Shown here: piece by piece, positions 36,411 to 47,464 of the stretch | Layout: the number at the start of each line of letters is the position of its first letter | Numbering within the stretch: the stretch's first letter is position 1 | Source of the DNA: Chryseobacterium luteum | Lineage (GTDB): Bacteria > Bacteroidota > Bacteroidia > Flavobacteriales > Weeksellaceae | NCBI RefSeq assembly: GCF_000737785.1 | Contig: NZ_JPRO01000014.1 | Location: 247,802-311,801, forward strand | Direction of reading: 5' to 3' | DNA length: 64,000 bases | Notes under the pieces: generated by a model | What the model was told of the DNA's origin: nothing | What the model saw: the letters and a program-made list of their open reading frames with translations, nothing else | Databases searched by the model: none | Translations under genes and position numbers: made by a program

Positions 36411-36941
36411 TTATTTTATAATTTTCCCGTCAATCTTAATGCTTTTCCATTGATTATCTAAACCTAATCCCTTGATATAAGTTACCTGATGCGGCTGGCC
36501 TTTCATATTGTCTTGATAAACCATATCAAAAGAGAAGGTCATTTTGCTGTCGGATTTTTCAACTACCGTTACTTTATAATCATTGGTGGTATGGTCATTA
36601 AGAGTGAAGAAGCTGTCACCAACCTTGCTGTTGAACTTTGCGCGGGTATATTCCTTACCGGTTGCTTCCGGCCATGATTCCATTAACTGATTCTTCTCAT
36701 CTATTCGCAGATACTCCGTTGAAACAGCATCACCGCCAACCATGGAATAGAATTTATAATACAATTTGCCATCTATCCTCATGGTATCCTGTATCTCTGT
36801 ATAATTTTGGGCATCCATCTTCCAGTAGTTTCCGATTTGCATCGGTAAAAAAGATTGAGCCGGGTCATTATTCACATGAGACGTCTTACAGGCTGCAAAA
36901 ATAAGAGGCAGAAGCAGCAGTTGCAGAATGGTTTTTTTCAT
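36411..36941 (-). CDS. Hypothetical lipoprotein
   Basis: This 176-aa protein has a clear lipoprotein signal (MKKTILQLLLLPLIFAAC, Cys 18). The rest is a soluble beta-rich domain starting PMQIGNYWKMDAQ, a motif common to secreted Bacteroidota proteins of unknown function. There is no operon partner; a MITE fragment touches its 3' end. Confidence 0.65.
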   Translation of the reverse strand: MKKTILQLLLLPLIFAACKTSHVNNDPAQSFLPMQIGNYWKMDAQNYTEIQDTMRIDGKLYYKFYSMVGGDAVSTEYLRIDEKNQLMESWPEATGKEYTRAKFNSKVGDSFFTLNDHTTNDYKVTVVEKSDSKMTFSFDMVYQDNMKGQPHQVTYIKGLGLDNQWKSIKIDGKIIK

Positions 36942-37476
36942 AATTTTATTTAAATTGTTGATGTTAAATTCTTATATACTTTATTTCACCTGAAGCAAAA
37001 TTGATTTTCGTAAGATCCGTAAAAGATGTATTCAGATATTTCCCGGTTAAGCCCGGTTTATCATATTCTGTATCATCTATTTCTCATAGCCTTTTTCATA
37101 TAGTGATGCGGAACTTATATACAGGTAAATTTTTAACCCATATCAGCTTTATGCTGTATAATTTTTGCAATAGTACACAAAAAATCAATACTTCTATTGG
37201 TGTTTTCTATAATTTGCGAATTATTGTGAGGCCGTTTTAATAAGTTGAACAGATTATCCGTCTTCGTGGTAATAAAACAATACTGAACAGCTATCATTGT
37301 TTTACATTGATTAAGTGTGTTGTGTGGTAAGTATAGTATAACAGACTGCAAAGATAGAAACAGAAAGTAATTTATAAATGGTTATTATTAACCATTTTAC
37401 GGCTGAATGTCACAGTGTACATTTGGTACTTACAAATAATCATATGCAATATCATTCCAAAAAATAGAAACTAATT
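36942..37476. other. Intergenic region between divergent genes
   Basis: These 535 AT-rich bases lie between the lipoprotein and the serine hydrolase. They must hold both promoters, but no strong TTG/TAnnTTTG pair stands out. No gene is visible. Confidence 0.4.
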
Positions 37477-38532
37477 ATGAAAAATATTTTAAATATAATT
37501 TTTCTACTTTTTATAAGCAATTATTCTTTTGCTCAAAAAAATAATATAAGCAAATTGGTGGATCAGTATGCTGCTGAAAATCAGTTTAACGGAACGGTTT
37601 TGGTTCAGAAAGGGCGTCATGTAATATACCATAAAAGCTTTGGTGTTGCTGAGCGCTCATTCAACTCGCCGGTTACAAATGAAACGAAATATCAGGTATG
37701 CTCAATAACAAAAACATTTACAGCTGTTCTCATTCTTCAGCTTGCTGAGAAAGGGAAGATTGACCTGAATAATAAAATTCGTGACTATTTACCTGATTAT
37801 AAAGGCGAAGGTGGTGATAAAGTAAGCATTCGCCAGTTACTGAATCATACCTCCGGAATGAAAAACACGGATACAGCTAAAGATGCCAATTTCTTGAAGT
37901 ATGGCATTGGATTTTATCATACACCATACCAGTTAAAGGAAATCGTAAATCGATTTTGTTCAAATAATCTGGTGAATGAACCGGGGACAAAATTCGATTA
38001 TAACAACGGGGAGTATATGATTTTAGGTCGCATTTTGGAAGTTATGTATCAGATGACATTTGAACAGGTATTAAATGATAAAATTCTTATTCCGTTAGGA
38101 ATGCATAATTCCGGTCTGCTTTCACATTATAAATTGATAAAAGGTCTGGCAACGCCATATTACAAAGATAAAAGTCTCGATCACCTGATTCCGAATATAC
38201 CCATCTATGTCGAAGATTTTTCTTCTGCCGGTGCCATGTATTCTACAACGTCCGACCTGATAAAATTCAATAATGCACTATTTGATTTTAAGTTGATAAA
38301 AAAAGAAACTTTGGATCAGCTTTTAACACCCGGTTTAGATGATTATGGCTATAGCGTATGGATAAGAGATGTTGAAAAATACAGGCGTATGGAGCGTTAT
38401 GGCAGAATCGCAGGTGCAAATAGTGTTTGGTTTCACTATTTAAATAATGACTTGAGTATAATCATTCTATCAAACACAAATCTGACAGATTTGGGTGACT
38501 ATGCATATAAAATTGGTAAGGCCATCCTCTAG
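37477..38532 (+). CDS. Serine hydrolase, class C beta-lactamase/PBP4* family
   Basis: This 351-aa exported protein has a signal peptide ending SFAQ (about residue 19). The SxxK nucleophile motif is CSITKTF (about 76) and the YxN motif is FDYNNGEY (about 172). The third H/KxG box is less clear, as in many D-aminopeptidase or esterase-like members. It acts in the periplasm; the substrate could be peptidoglycan peptides, esters or beta-lactams. A second penicillin-recognising-type gene follows 66 bases downstream. Confidence 0.85.
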   Translation: MKNILNIIFLLFISNYSFAQKNNISKLVDQYAAENQFNGTVLVQKGRHVIYHKSFGVAERSFNSPVTNETKYQVCSITKTFTAVLILQLAEKGKIDLNNKIRDYLPDYKGEGGDKVSIRQLLNHTSGMKNTDTAKDANFLKYGIGFYHTPYQLKEIVNRFCSNNLVNEPGTKFDYNNGEYMILGRILEVMYQMTFEQVLNDKILIPLGMHNSGLLSHYKLIKGLATPYYKDKSLDHLIPNIPIYVEDFSSAGAMYSTTSDLIKFNNALFDFKLIKKETLDQLLTPGLDDYGYSVWIRDVEKYRRMERYGRIAGANSVWFHYLNNDLSIIILSNTNLTDLGDYAYKIGKAIL

Positions 38533-38598
38533 ACTAACTATTAAGTAAAGATATAATTCAATCAAAAAACAGCTGTAAAATCCATTGATATAATTATA

Positions 38599-39606
38599 AT
38601 GAAATCTTATATACTTCTATTATTCTGTTGCATTAGCAATTGCTTTCTTGCACAGAAATCCTCAGAACCTGCTAATGACTCTGTTTTCACTACCGAAGAA
38701 ATCACTTTTGAAAATGAGGGCGTGAGTCTTTCAGGAACCATTTACAAACCTAAGCAACTGCACGCAGGTATTGTTCCGGTACACGGATCTGGTCAGGAAA
38801 AAAGAATGGATATGATGGCATCGCTTATGGCAAAAAATAATATTGCTGAAAAAATTCTAATCCGAAAAGATTTTAAGAAATATTTTGATAATTGTCAGGT
38901 TAAAGGATCTGCAGTCATTTATGATAGTAAAAATAAAACATGGATATTAAACGATATGAAGGATGCGAGAACTGAAAATCTTCCTGCATCAACTTTCAAA
39001 ATAATCAACCTGCTCATTGCCTTAGAGACAAAAACGATAACAAATGAAAATGAAATAATTAAGTGGCCTGGCAAAACAGATACTGTTAAATATGGCTACC
39101 GTCCGGATATTTATCACGATATGACCGTAAAAGAAGCATTTATAGTTTCGGCAGGCTGGGTTTTTGTGGAACTGGCAAAAAAAATAGGTAAAGAAAACTA
39201 TAAAAAATACTTAAGTTTATCCAACTACGGAAATTTAAACCTCTCGCAAAAAGATGCCGATTTCTGGAATTTTGGTGAATTTAAAATTTCGCCGATCAAC
39301 CAGGTTAATTTTCTCAGGAAACTTTATAAAAAGGAGCTTCCTTTTTCAGAGGAAAATCAGCAAATTGTGAAAAATGTGATGGTCACAGAACAGACCGACA
39401 AATTCATTATAAGTTCAAAAACCGGCTGGACCAGGGAAAATAATATCAATACAGGATGGTGGGTTGGCTATATTGAAAGTAGGGGTGATGTTTACTTTTT
39501 TGCTACCCGGATTTTACAGGATAGAAAATTAAATGTATCAAATTTTGGAAATTGCAGAAAAGAGATAACAAAATCTATTTTTAAAGAACTGCAGATTATT
39601 GATTGA
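38599..39606 (+). CDS. Alpha/beta-hydrolase N-terminus fused to class D beta-lactamase
   Basis: This 335-aa protein joins two families. Residues 1-84 hold a signal peptide, EEITFENEGVSLSGTIYKP and VPVHGSGQEKR, the opening of an alpha/beta hydrolase up to the oxyanion region, cut at MAKNNIA before its nucleophile. Residues ~85-335 are an OXA-type class D beta-lactamase: nucleophile STFK (PASTFKI, about 133), SAG in place of the usual SxV (about 193), YGN (about 216) and KTGWT (about 275). The class D signal peptide is missing and replaced by that of the hydrolase. Whether it is active is unknown. Confidence 0.8.
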   Translation: MKSYILLLFCCISNCFLAQKSSEPANDSVFTTEEITFENEGVSLSGTIYKPKQLHAGIVPVHGSGQEKRMDMMASLMAKNNIAEKILIRKDFKKYFDNCQVKGSAVIYDSKNKTWILNDMKDARTENLPASTFKIINLLIALETKTITNENEIIKWPGKTDTVKYGYRPDIYHDMTVKEAFIVSAGWVFVELAKKIGKENYKKYLSLSNYGNLNLSQKDADFWNFGEFKISPINQVNFLRKLYKKELPFSEENQQIVKNVMVTEQTDKFIISSKTGWTRENNINTGWWVGYIESRGDVYFFATRILQDRKLNVSNFGNCRKEITKSIFKELQIID

Positions 39607-39702
39607 ATATCCTTAATTTAATAAAATTATCCAACAAAGTTATTTTCCCTGGTCAAGAAACGGCTCCAGAATTTTGAACATTCCGAATGGATTATTTATA
39701 AT

Positions 39703-39739
39703 AAAAAAGGGACAAATCTATTTGATTTGTCCCTTTTTT
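39703..39739 (+). terminator. Strong intrinsic terminator after the fusion gene
   Basis: AAAAAAGGGACAAATC and GATTTGTCCCTTTTTT form a perfect 16-bp stem around TATTT, with A and T tracts on both sides; it can work in both directions. Confidence 0.9.
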
Positions 39740-40057
39740 TGCGGAGAGAGAGGGTTTTTGTAACTTCTTCTCATCCTTTTATTGATAAGCATTTCGCTGT
39801 AGCATCTTGTGAAAGGCCTTAAATAGGGCATTTGCAAAAAGCGGTAAAATCCAATATAAAAATTTTACGTAGTAAAAGTAGAAATTTTCGTTGGAATTTG
39901 AAAGTAAAATATTGGTAAATTTTGAACACTTTTTTTGAATTGATAATTGGAATTTAATATTCTTTTTACTCTTGGGATATTTCTTAGCTGAAAATATTTT
40001 AAAAGAAAACGAAGAAAAAATCTTAAAAAAAGAAAGCCTTAAGGAAAGTAGCGAGAC

Positions 40058-40149
40058 ATTCTGTCAAGGTTTTTTTGGAAAAGTTTTTGCTTATCTTTTA
40101 TACGCAAAAACTTTTTCTGAAAATATAGAGGGCTTGACCTTGACAGAAT
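40058..40149. repeat. 92-bp nested inverted repeat
   Basis: ATTCTGTCAAGG (40058-40069) pairs with CCTTGACAGAAT (40138-40149), and inside it AAAAGTTTTTGC (40079-40090) pairs with GCAAAAACTTTT (from 40104). The stem would be long with one internal loop. It lies downstream of hsdR; an open frame through it (39972-40160) is probably fortuitous. The rest of 39,740-40,254 shows no gene. Confidence 0.65.
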
Positions 40150-40254
40150 TTAGCAGTTAGACTAGAGAGCGAAGTATCTTTGGCTTCTGTTTTTATTTTT
40201 TGTAAATAAATATGATGTCTTAAATATATTTGAATAAAATGTAAACAAGGATTA

Positions 40255-43200
40255 TTAATCATTATTTACTAAATCATCAACTAACATTTTCGCTTGTGTA
40301 ATTACGGTATCAACCGCTTTTTCTTGTAAGTCCGGTGGGTAGCCAGACTTTCTTAATACTCTTCGGATGTTTCTTCGGAGTTCTGCCTGAACAGACTCTT
40401 TTATTGTCCAGTCAATAGTCGTGCTATTACGAACTGTTTTTAATAATTCCTGAGCTATTTGTTTTAAAATATCATCTCCAAGTACGGCAACTGCACTGTT
40501 ATTTACTTCTAGTGCTGTATAAAAAGCATATTCTCTATAATCCAATCCTAATTTATCACCCCGCTTGTTTGCTTTCTTCATCTCCTCTGCAAAGGGAATT
40601 AATACTTTCTCAAGAAATTCAACAGTATCAATCATTCCGTTATGATAACGTTTGATTGCATCTTCCAACATTTCGGAAAACTTCTTGCTTTCTACTAAAT
40701 TGATTTTCGATTTCTTTTTAATTTCGTCTTTCAGTAGCTTTTTAAGCAATTCAACTGCTAAATTTTTTTGAGGTAAGTCTTTTAGCTCCTGCAAAAAGCG
40801 CTCATCCAAAATTTCAATATTAGGCTTTTTCAAACCTGCCGCATCAAAAATATCAATCACATTATCGGCTGTAATAGCTTCGGAAATAATCTGCTTAATA
40901 GCTGTTTCCATTTCTTCATCCGCTCTACCGCCTTCGTTTCTATCAGATATCTTTACCAGTCTTGTTTTAATTGCCTGAAATAAAGCTACATCATCACGGA
41001 TAGCCATCGCTTTTTCGTGAGGTACAGAAATGGCAAAAGCCTTCAAAAGATTTTTGGTGTTTTCTGTAAAACTCTGTTCTCCGTTTTCCTGACTGAAAAT
41101 ATAATCAACAATTACAGGAATGAATTTCAATTTCTCTTCAGGCAAGAGTGTAAAGAACTTTCGCCAATCAAAATGTCGTAACTGATAATCGATAGCCTCG
41201 TGTAACTCTAGCATTTTTGCTACAGCTAATTCTTGGTCGAGTGTTGGTTTTCCTTCACCACCACTAGCAGTGTATTCGGTTAATGCAGTTTTTAATTCTT
41301 GGGCAATACCTAAATAATCCACGACCAAACCTCCTTCTTTACCTTCAGTAAACACCCGATTTACTCTCGCAATAGCCTGCATTAGGTTATGTCCCCGCAT
41401 CGGTTTGTCTACATACAAAGTGTGTAAACAAGGTGCATCAAATCCCGTAAGCCACATATCCCGCACAATAACCAATTTCAAAGGGTCATTTGGATTTTTC
41501 AAACGGTCACCAATAGATTTTCTTCTTAGCTTATTACGAATGTGAGTTTGCATATTCAAGGTATCACTATTACTTCCTGTCATTACCACTTTGATTACAC
41601 CTTTATCGTCGTCATCTGAATGCCATAATGGGCGGAGTTTAATTATAGCATCATATAGATCCACACAAATTCTTCGGCTCATACATACAATCATTGCTTT
41701 GCCTTCTAATACAGCATTACGTTGCTCGAAGTGATATACCAAATCCTCTGCAATTTTTTCGAGACGGTTTGGATTGCCTACAATAGCTTCCAAACGTGTC
41801 CATTTAGCTCTCATCTGTTGGCGATTGCTAAACTCTTCCCTTTCGGTGAGTTCTTCAAACTGCTCGTCTAAATATACTTTTTCATCTTGTTCAAAATACA
41901 CTTTTGCCAAACGGCTTTCGTAGAAAATGGGTACAGTGGCTTTATCATCAACGGCTTGCTGAATATCATATATGTCCACATAGTTCCCAAATATTGCCTG
42001 TGTGTTTCTATCCGTGCTTTCTATTGGTGTTCCAGTAAAACCAATAAAAGTCGCGTTAGGCAAGGCATCTCGTAAATGTTTTGCAAAACCATCAATAAAA
42101 TCATATTGGCTTCTGTGAGCTTCGTCAGCAACTACAACGATGTTTTTCCGCTCACTTAATGCTTTTATATCCGTGCCAATGTATTCAGCAGTAGGTTCAT
42201 TTACAACATTTGAACCTTCAGGTTGAAAAACATCTTCCTGCATCGGCATAAACTTCTGAATAGTCGTAAATACGATACCTCCAGAAGCTACTTTTAGTAA
42301 ATTTCTTAAATCTCTGCGGCTTTCCGCTTTTTGTGGTTCTTGTCGTAACAATTGCTGACAGTTGGTAAATGTTTCGTGCAATTGTTCATCAAGATCATTT
42401 CTGTCTGTCAAAATAACCAAAGTTGGGTTTTCCATTCGTGGGTCAATAATCAATTTACCCGAATAAAAAACCATACTTAAACTCTTCCCACTTCCCTGGG
42501 TATGCCATATTACGCCACCTCGTCTGTCACCTTCCTGTGAGCTTGCGACTATAGTACTTTCAACCGCTTTATTCACAGCATAATACTGATGATATGCGGC
42601 TACCTTTTTAAGTGTTTTTGTATCGCTTTTTTCAAACACAATGAATTGTCTAACTAAATCCAAAAGCGTTTGCTTATTTAGCATTCCGTCAAACATTACC
42701 TGCATTTGCATTTCCAAATGCGTAGCCTCTGTCTTTCCATCCTTGGTTTTCCAGCTCATAAACCTCCCAAAATCACTGGTAAGTGTTCCACAACGGGCAT
42801 CCCAGCCATCGCTGATAATTAATAGTTCATTGTAGATAAACAACGAAGGAATAGCTTGTTTATAAGTTTGCAGTTGATAGTATGCTGATTTGACAGTCGT
42901 ATTTTCGTCTACCGCGTTTTTCAATTCTATAACTACCAATGGCAAACCATTGATAAATAATATTAAATCAGGCCTTTTGTTCTGATTGCCTTCTATAATG
43001 GTAAATTGATTAACAACCAAAAACTCGTTTTCTTCAGGGTTTTCAAAATCAACAATATATACTTTTTCTCCTCTGATACCGCTTTCTGTTCTGATTTCCA
43101 CATCCACACCGTTTGTAAGGTAACGGTGAAATGTTTCGTTATTAATGAGCAAATTTGGACTATCGGTACGCAGCACTTTTTTTAAGGCATCTTCTTTGGT

Positions 43201-43392
43201 ATCTTGCGTAATGGATGGATTGAGTTTGTCGATGGCATCACGCAAACGAGTAGTCAGCACAATTTCATTGTACTGTCTTTCAGGATGATTTCCATCAGGT
43301 GAAACATTTACCCCGTTCAGGTATTCATAACCTAAACTTTTCAAATAACCCAATGCTATTTCTTCTATTTCGTTTTCAGTTATGCTTGCCAT
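40255..43392 (-). CDS. hsdR: Type I restriction enzyme R subunit
   Basis: This 1045-aa motor and nuclease subunit translocates and cuts unmodified DNA. The PD-(D/E)XK core is RPDLILF...VVIELKN (about residues 140-158). The helicase motifs are HTQGSGKS (Walker A, about 297) and DEAHRSQ (about 422), with GFTGTPI and the late QAIARVNR motif VI (about 672). It is the last gene of the operon, starting 1 base after the DUF262 gene. Confidence 0.95.
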   Translation of the reverse strand: MASITENEIEEIALGYLKSLGYEYLNGVNVSPDGNHPERQYNEIVLTTRLRDAIDKLNPSITQDTKEDALKKVLRTDSPNLLINNETFHRYLTNGVDVEIRTESGIRGEKVYIVDFENPEENEFLVVNQFTIIEGNQNKRPDLILFINGLPLVVIELKNAVDENTTVKSAYYQLQTYKQAIPSLFIYNELLIISDGWDARCGTLTSDFGRFMSWKTKDGKTEATHLEMQMQVMFDGMLNKQTLLDLVRQFIVFEKSDTKTLKKVAAYHQYYAVNKAVESTIVASSQEGDRRGGVIWHTQGSGKSLSMVFYSGKLIIDPRMENPTLVILTDRNDLDEQLHETFTNCQQLLRQEPQKAESRRDLRNLLKVASGGIVFTTIQKFMPMQEDVFQPEGSNVVNEPTAEYIGTDIKALSERKNIVVVADEAHRSQYDFIDGFAKHLRDALPNATFIGFTGTPIESTDRNTQAIFGNYVDIYDIQQAVDDKATVPIFYESRLAKVYFEQDEKVYLDEQFEELTEREEFSNRQQMRAKWTRLEAIVGNPNRLEKIAEDLVYHFEQRNAVLEGKAMIVCMSRRICVDLYDAIIKLRPLWHSDDDDKGVIKVVMTGSNSDTLNMQTHIRNKLRRKSIGDRLKNPNDPLKLVIVRDMWLTGFDAPCLHTLYVDKPMRGHNLMQAIARVNRVFTEGKEGGLVVDYLGIAQELKTALTEYTASGGEGKPTLDQELAVAKMLELHEAIDYQLRHFDWRKFFTLLPEEKLKFIPVIVDYIFSQENGEQSFTENTKNLLKAFAISVPHEKAMAIRDDVALFQAIKTRLVKISDRNEGGRADEEMETAIKQIISEAITADNVIDIFDAAGLKKPNIEILDERFLQELKDLPQKNLAVELLKKLLKDEIKKKSKINLVESKKFSEMLEDAIKRYHNGMIDTVEFLEKVLIPFAEEMKKANKRGDKLGLDYREYAFYTALEVNNSAVAVLGDDILKQIAQELLKTVRNSTTIDWTIKESVQAELRRNIRRVLRKSGYPPDLQEKAVDTVITQAKMLVDDLVNND

Positions 43393-43393
43393 T

Positions 43394-45169
43394 TTATCGC
43401 TCTATTAAGTTTTGTTTAATCTTACTCAAATCAATTTCCAGTATACCTTCAACTTGTAGACAGAACCAAACCCATCTTCCATTTAATGCATCAATATTCC
43501 ATTCTTTATTATATTTATCAGCATTAAAATCATTTACTATTTGCTGCGTAATTTTGAAAGAACTGATTTTTCTATCTTCCACATCTTCTAGTCCCGTACC
43601 ATCATAAGTTCCTATTTTTATATCAAATTTATAATTTCTAGCATTCAGATTTTTGGAACCGCTTAATAGTGTAAGATTGGCACCAGAATGAATCCATTCT
43701 TCTAAATAAGGAATATCTTTGGCAAATTCCCACCCTTCTTGATTAGTATAAGCGCGTGGTAATATGTGTTCTGTTTGGATAGTTCGGTCTCCCATACTGT
43801 AGTAAGGTGGATTGTCCAGCTGATTGTATTCAATAGTAAACAGCAAAGGTTTACACCAAGGTTCAAAGTAGATATCTCCATTTAAGTTTTGAATAGCACG
43901 ATTTACAACTTCTTCATTAAGTTGTTTGTTGAGCTCAGTTCGAATTTCCGCCAGTGGTTTATGCTCTTTTAAATATCCAACCAAATTAAACGAGGTCTGT
44001 TTAATTTTGGATAGAGTATTTCCAGCAATCCAGTTCAGATAGTAGTATCTTCTAAACATATTTAAGAATGCTTCGTACTCGGGATAGTTCACATATAATG
44101 CTGTTGTAACAATAGTTCTCCAGTAAACACTCCATCGCAGATAATAAAGACTAAAGATAACAGGATTCTTAGATTCGTAAATTTCTTGCTTGTAAAAATT
44201 GATAAAGTCCTTAAACTGTTTGATGGCCTCATTTGGATCTTCTTTTTCAAATATGTTTTTTAATTCATCATATAATGAGCGTTCTGGATTTTTAGCCAGA
44301 CGGAAGTATTCAAACATTACAAATAAGTTGTTCATACTTTCTTCCGTATCGATTGCTATTTGCTCGCAACTTTTCCAGTCGTCCATAAACCGATTTTCAG
44401 ATTGTTTTTTCACCTCGTCATCCCCTTCATATTTTTTATGAATTTGTCCAATTAAAAAACTCTTTATTAAATCAGAATTGGAAAGATCAAGACCTCTATC
44501 ATTTAAAACCTGAAATAACTTGATAGCAAAGCTTACAGATTGACAGTCAATACGGATAATTTTCACATTATTGAACAGATAGTTGATAAATATACCTGTT
44601 TCTTCTTTCCCTAATTCCTGTAACTTTTCTGTGAAAAAAGCGGATGAATTTCTAAACTTGAATTTAGGTTCTTGTTCTATACGTAATTCTTTTTTATAAG
44701 GTTTACTGTTTTGGTGAGCATTTTTTTCTTTTATGATTAATTCCTGAAAATCACTTTCGTGATTGGAGTGTGTCTTCAGGCGTAATCTCTCAAAGCGGTC
44801 ATTCAATTTTATGGATGTTTTTATCATTGAGGCATCAATAGCAAACGGGTCTTGATCCAGTATTTCTTCGTTAATATCTGGATACAAATCCCGGCAGACA
44901 CAAAGCAGTATGAGCAGGGTAGTTAACCGTTGCTGACCATCTACAATATCAAGATAATTGGACGTTTCTTCCGGTTTAGCTGTAATAATAGATCCTAAGA
45001 AATAATTGGGCTCAAATTGTTGAGCCTCACGCAAATCATCCCAGAGTTTACTTAATTGTTCTTCTCCCCAGGAATAGGGACGCTGATAACGTGGTATCTG
45101 GTAAAGGGCATCTTTGTTACCAAATAGTTCACCTATACTTAAGCTTTGTGGTTTGAATATATCTTCCAT
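43394..45169 (-). CDS. DUF262/DUF1524 (GmrSD-like) protein inside the type I operon
   Basis: This 591-aa protein has an N-terminal DUF262 (ParB-like NTPase/nuclease fold) with the signature DGQQRLTTL (about residue 75) and [10 protein letters not shown] (about 24), and a C-terminal DUF1524 HNH-type domain with TEHILPRAY (about 468) and [15 protein letters not shown] (about 503). The same pair of domains forms GmrSD-type modification-dependent restriction enzymes. It lies between hsdS and hsdR with tight spacing, so it is expressed with the type I system and could add restriction of modified DNA. Confidence 0.88.
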   Translation of the reverse strand: MEDIFKPQSLSIGELFGNKDALYQIPRYQRPYSWGEEQLSKLWDDLREAQQFEPNYFLGSIITAKPEETSNYLDIVDGQQRLTTLLILLCVCRDLYPDINEEILDQDPFAIDASMIKTSIKLNDRFERLRLKTHSNHESDFQELIIKEKNAHQNSKPYKKELRIEQEPKFKFRNSSAFFTEKLQELGKEETGIFINYLFNNVKIIRIDCQSVSFAIKLFQVLNDRGLDLSNSDLIKSFLIGQIHKKYEGDDEVKKQSENRFMDDWKSCEQIAIDTEESMNNLFVMFEYFRLAKNPERSLYDELKNIFEKEDPNEAIKQFKDFINFYKQEIYESKNPVIFSLYYLRWSVYWRTIVTTALYVNYPEYEAFLNMFRRYYYLNWIAGNTLSKIKQTSFNLVGYLKEHKPLAEIRTELNKQLNEEVVNRAIQNLNGDIYFEPWCKPLLFTIEYNQLDNPPYYSMGDRTIQTEHILPRAYTNQEGWEFAKDIPYLEEWIHSGANLTLLSGSKNLNARNYKFDIKIGTYDGTGLEDVEDRKISSFKITQQIVNDFNADKYNKEWNIDALNGRWVWFCLQVEGILEIDLSKIKQNLIER

Positions 45170-45185
45170 ATAGTCTTATATATCA

Positions 45186-46382
45186 TTAATTTTTTATTTC
45201 CAATTGGCCGCTCATCAACTTTGGCAACAACGTGTCACGAGTTTGAGTAAGGGTTTGGATTTGAAAAGTGTTATCTTCAATTCTATAATCAATTGCATTT
45301 AATACTGCTTCAATATCTCTAAAGACTTCTTTAGGTGGAATTTTAAATAAATAATTCTCAACAGAATCCTTCGTAATCATTCTAACTGTCGAACCCTTAG
45401 AATTTGCTAAAATGTGCTTTCTGTAGTCATTAGACCTAAAAAGCTGAAATAAAAAAGTATTATGAAAATTAGAATGGTTGTTTACTTTATAAAGGTTTGT
45501 ACCTACAATTACTTTCTTGTTGTCCAGAGATTTTGGAACTTTAGCAGGAAAACCAAGTATTGGTAAGTTGTCAGATTGTTGTCTTGTAGCAATTACTATA
45601 TCTCCTGATTTAGCTAAATAATTATTATTGAATTCACCTGAATATGGTCGAGCTCCTGAAAAAAGAAATCTTTCATTAAATGAAACACATCCCATTCCTA
45701 AAAGTAAAGAATCACCACTGCCAATAAACTGACTTTTATATGAAAAACCTCCTTTTATTTCAATTATGTCACCTAATCTTATTTCTTCCCAACCTTTTTT
45801 ATTTTTAGTTACAAGCATATTCTCAAATATTTCTTGCGCTATGTTTTCAAGGGTTTGGTTCATTTGTTGGAGCAATTCTAATTTATCATCCAATGATGAA
45901 AGGATTTCGGCAATTTGGTTTTGGGTAGTGAGCTCAGGAGCTTGGATTTCCAATTCTTTCAAAATCGAAGCAGAAACTTCAGCGAATGTACTACCCGTCC
46001 CCAGCGATTTTATTCGGCTGATATTGTTTTTCAATAAATAATACAAGTACTCATTGTTGATTTTATCCTCATTTACAATGAAGCTCTTAAATCCCTGATT
46101 AGTACATAACTCATTACCAGCAATAGCCAAGTAGCCAATTGGCGCACGGGAAGTCATTAAAACTGTTCCTTCTTTCATCAATCGGGCACTTGAATTTTTT
46201 AACCCTATTGCTGTAATATTTCTTTCGCCTTTTGAAATGTACTTATACGAATATCCTGTTAAATCTCTTGGTGTTAACCAACCAATTTCACCATTCCAAT
46301 ATTCTTCTTTGGAAGTGGAAGGTGTACCGCCACCTATAATTTTGGCAATTTCTCCTAACTTATATGTTTTCCAGTTGCTCAT
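45186..46382 (-). CDS. hsdS: Type I restriction specificity subunit
   Basis: This 398-aa DNA-recognition subunit has two target-recognition domains. The first opens WKTYKLGEIAKIIGGGTPS and ends in the conserved helix EILSSLDDKLELLQQMNQTL (about residues 165-185). The second opens WEEIRLGDIIEIKGG (about 200) and ends in RDIEAVLNAIDYRIEDNT and TRDTLLPKLMSGQL. It shares a single base with the stop of the PIN gene upstream. The recognition sequence cannot be read from the protein. Confidence 0.93.
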   Translation of the reverse strand: MSNWKTYKLGEIAKIIGGGTPSTSKEEYWNGEIGWLTPRDLTGYSYKYISKGERNITAIGLKNSSARLMKEGTVLMTSRAPIGYLAIAGNELCTNQGFKSFIVNEDKINNEYLYYLLKNNISRIKSLGTGSTFAEVSASILKELEIQAPELTTQNQIAEILSSLDDKLELLQQMNQTLENIAQEIFENMLVTKNKKGWEEIRLGDIIEIKGGFSYKSQFIGSGDSLLLGMGCVSFNERFLFSGARPYSGEFNNNYLAKSGDIVIATRQQSDNLPILGFPAKVPKSLDNKKVIVGTNLYKVNNHSNFHNTFLFQLFRSNDYRKHILANSKGSTVRMITKDSVENYLFKIPPKEVFRDIEAVLNAIDYRIEDNTFQIQTLTQTRDTLLPKLMSGQLEIKN

Positions 46383-47464
46383 TAAGTCAGCTCAATATTA
46401 TATGTAGTTTCAATAATTTCTTTTGTTTCTTCGTCAGCAAGTTTTGTCGTCATCACAACTTCTTGCTGTTTTTTATTCACACCATCTTTATAGAAAATAA
46501 TAATAGAGGAATGAACCAATATATATTCGTCTTCTTCTTCAGCAGGGGGCATTCTTTCAATATTTACAGAAGGCTCATGTATTTTAAAATTTTCAATCTT
46601 AACAGTACCTGTATCCGTTACAATCTCGGATTTCTGTTTGAGTTCGTCATTTAAATAATCTAAAAAGTATTCCTTATGTGTATAATCATAAAGCGTCTTT
46701 TCTTTGATGTACAGTTCATAGTCTTTTAATATTTCTGCTATAACTGAGTTTTCATCTTTTAAGGTAATGATATGTTTGTTCCATTTCTCTTTAAATTCAT
46801 TTTGACAATTACCATAGTCGGTATCTTTTGTAATAAAAATAAATTTATCATATGCCCCTACATCATCGTAATGCATCAAACTCTCCCAAACAATATTATC
46901 TTTAAAACCTGCATCTTTATATTTTCCTGAGTGAGCAAATGGTTTCTTTAATTTCTCTTCTTTTAAAACCCGACTCATCATACTTTTAAGAATAGTACTC
47001 GCTAATTCTTCTTTAATATCCAGTTTTTTAAGTTGCTTAGCGGCTAAAAACTCATCTGCTTTTTCCTGTATGTACGCTCTGCAATCAAACTCTTCTTGGG
47101 GTAATGATATTTTTTGAAAACTCGGTAATCCAAATAGTCTTTCTGTTACTTCTTTGTATTTTTCTACGTCTTCTAAATACTGCCTGTTTTTCTGGTCTTT
47201 TAATTCTTCAATAGCCCATGATGGAACCGCCAAGTGAATATGTTCATTAAGATGATTAGCATTAATATACTCTTCAATCAACTGAAAGGGTTTCCCAAAA
47301 GCAAAGAAACGATATGCTACCTGTCCGGCTTCTGTACTGCGGAGGACATTGGTGTCAAAAACTATGAGCGTTTTAAGCATGTTGTATTGAGTTTTTGCTA
47401 GATTATCAGTTATTTCTTGTTTTTTATCACTTTTTTTAGATTTACTTCTTTTAAATCTACCCAT
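46382..47464 (-). CDS. PIN-like domain protein (DUF4935 type) in the type I operon
   Basis: This 360-aa protein has a PIN nuclease fold: FDTNVLR (about residue 35), a middle acidic/EELKD segment (about 85) and [14 protein letters not shown] followed by [10 protein letters not shown] (about 190-215), giving the Asp cluster of PIN RNases. The C-terminal 110 residues are a separate domain I do not recognise. It overlaps hsdM by 8 bases and hsdS by 1, so it is made with the modification subunits. A role as an RNase back-up when restriction fails is inference. Confidence 0.8.
   Translation of the reverse strand: MGRFKRSKSKKSDKKQEITDNLAKTQYNMLKTLIVFDTNVLRSTEAGQVAYRFFAFGKPFQLIEEYINANHLNEHIHLAVPSWAIEELKDQKNRQYLEDVEKYKEVTERLFGLPSFQKISLPQEEFDCRAYIQEKADEFLAAKQLKKLDIKEELASTILKSMMSRVLKEEKLKKPFAHSGKYKDAGFKDNIVWESLMHYDDVGAYDKFIFITKDTDYGNCQNEFKEKWNKHIITLKDENSVIAEILKDYELYIKEKTLYDYTHKEYFLDYLNDELKQKSEIVTDTGTVKIENFKIHEPSVNIERMPPAEEEDEYILVHSSIIIFYKDGVNKKQQEVVMTTKLADEETKEIIETTYNIELT

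Noticed and set aside
39972..40160. Open frame of 62 codons overlapping the nested inverted repeat
   Set aside because: It runs through both arms of the hairpin, has no recognisable match and no convincing promoter.
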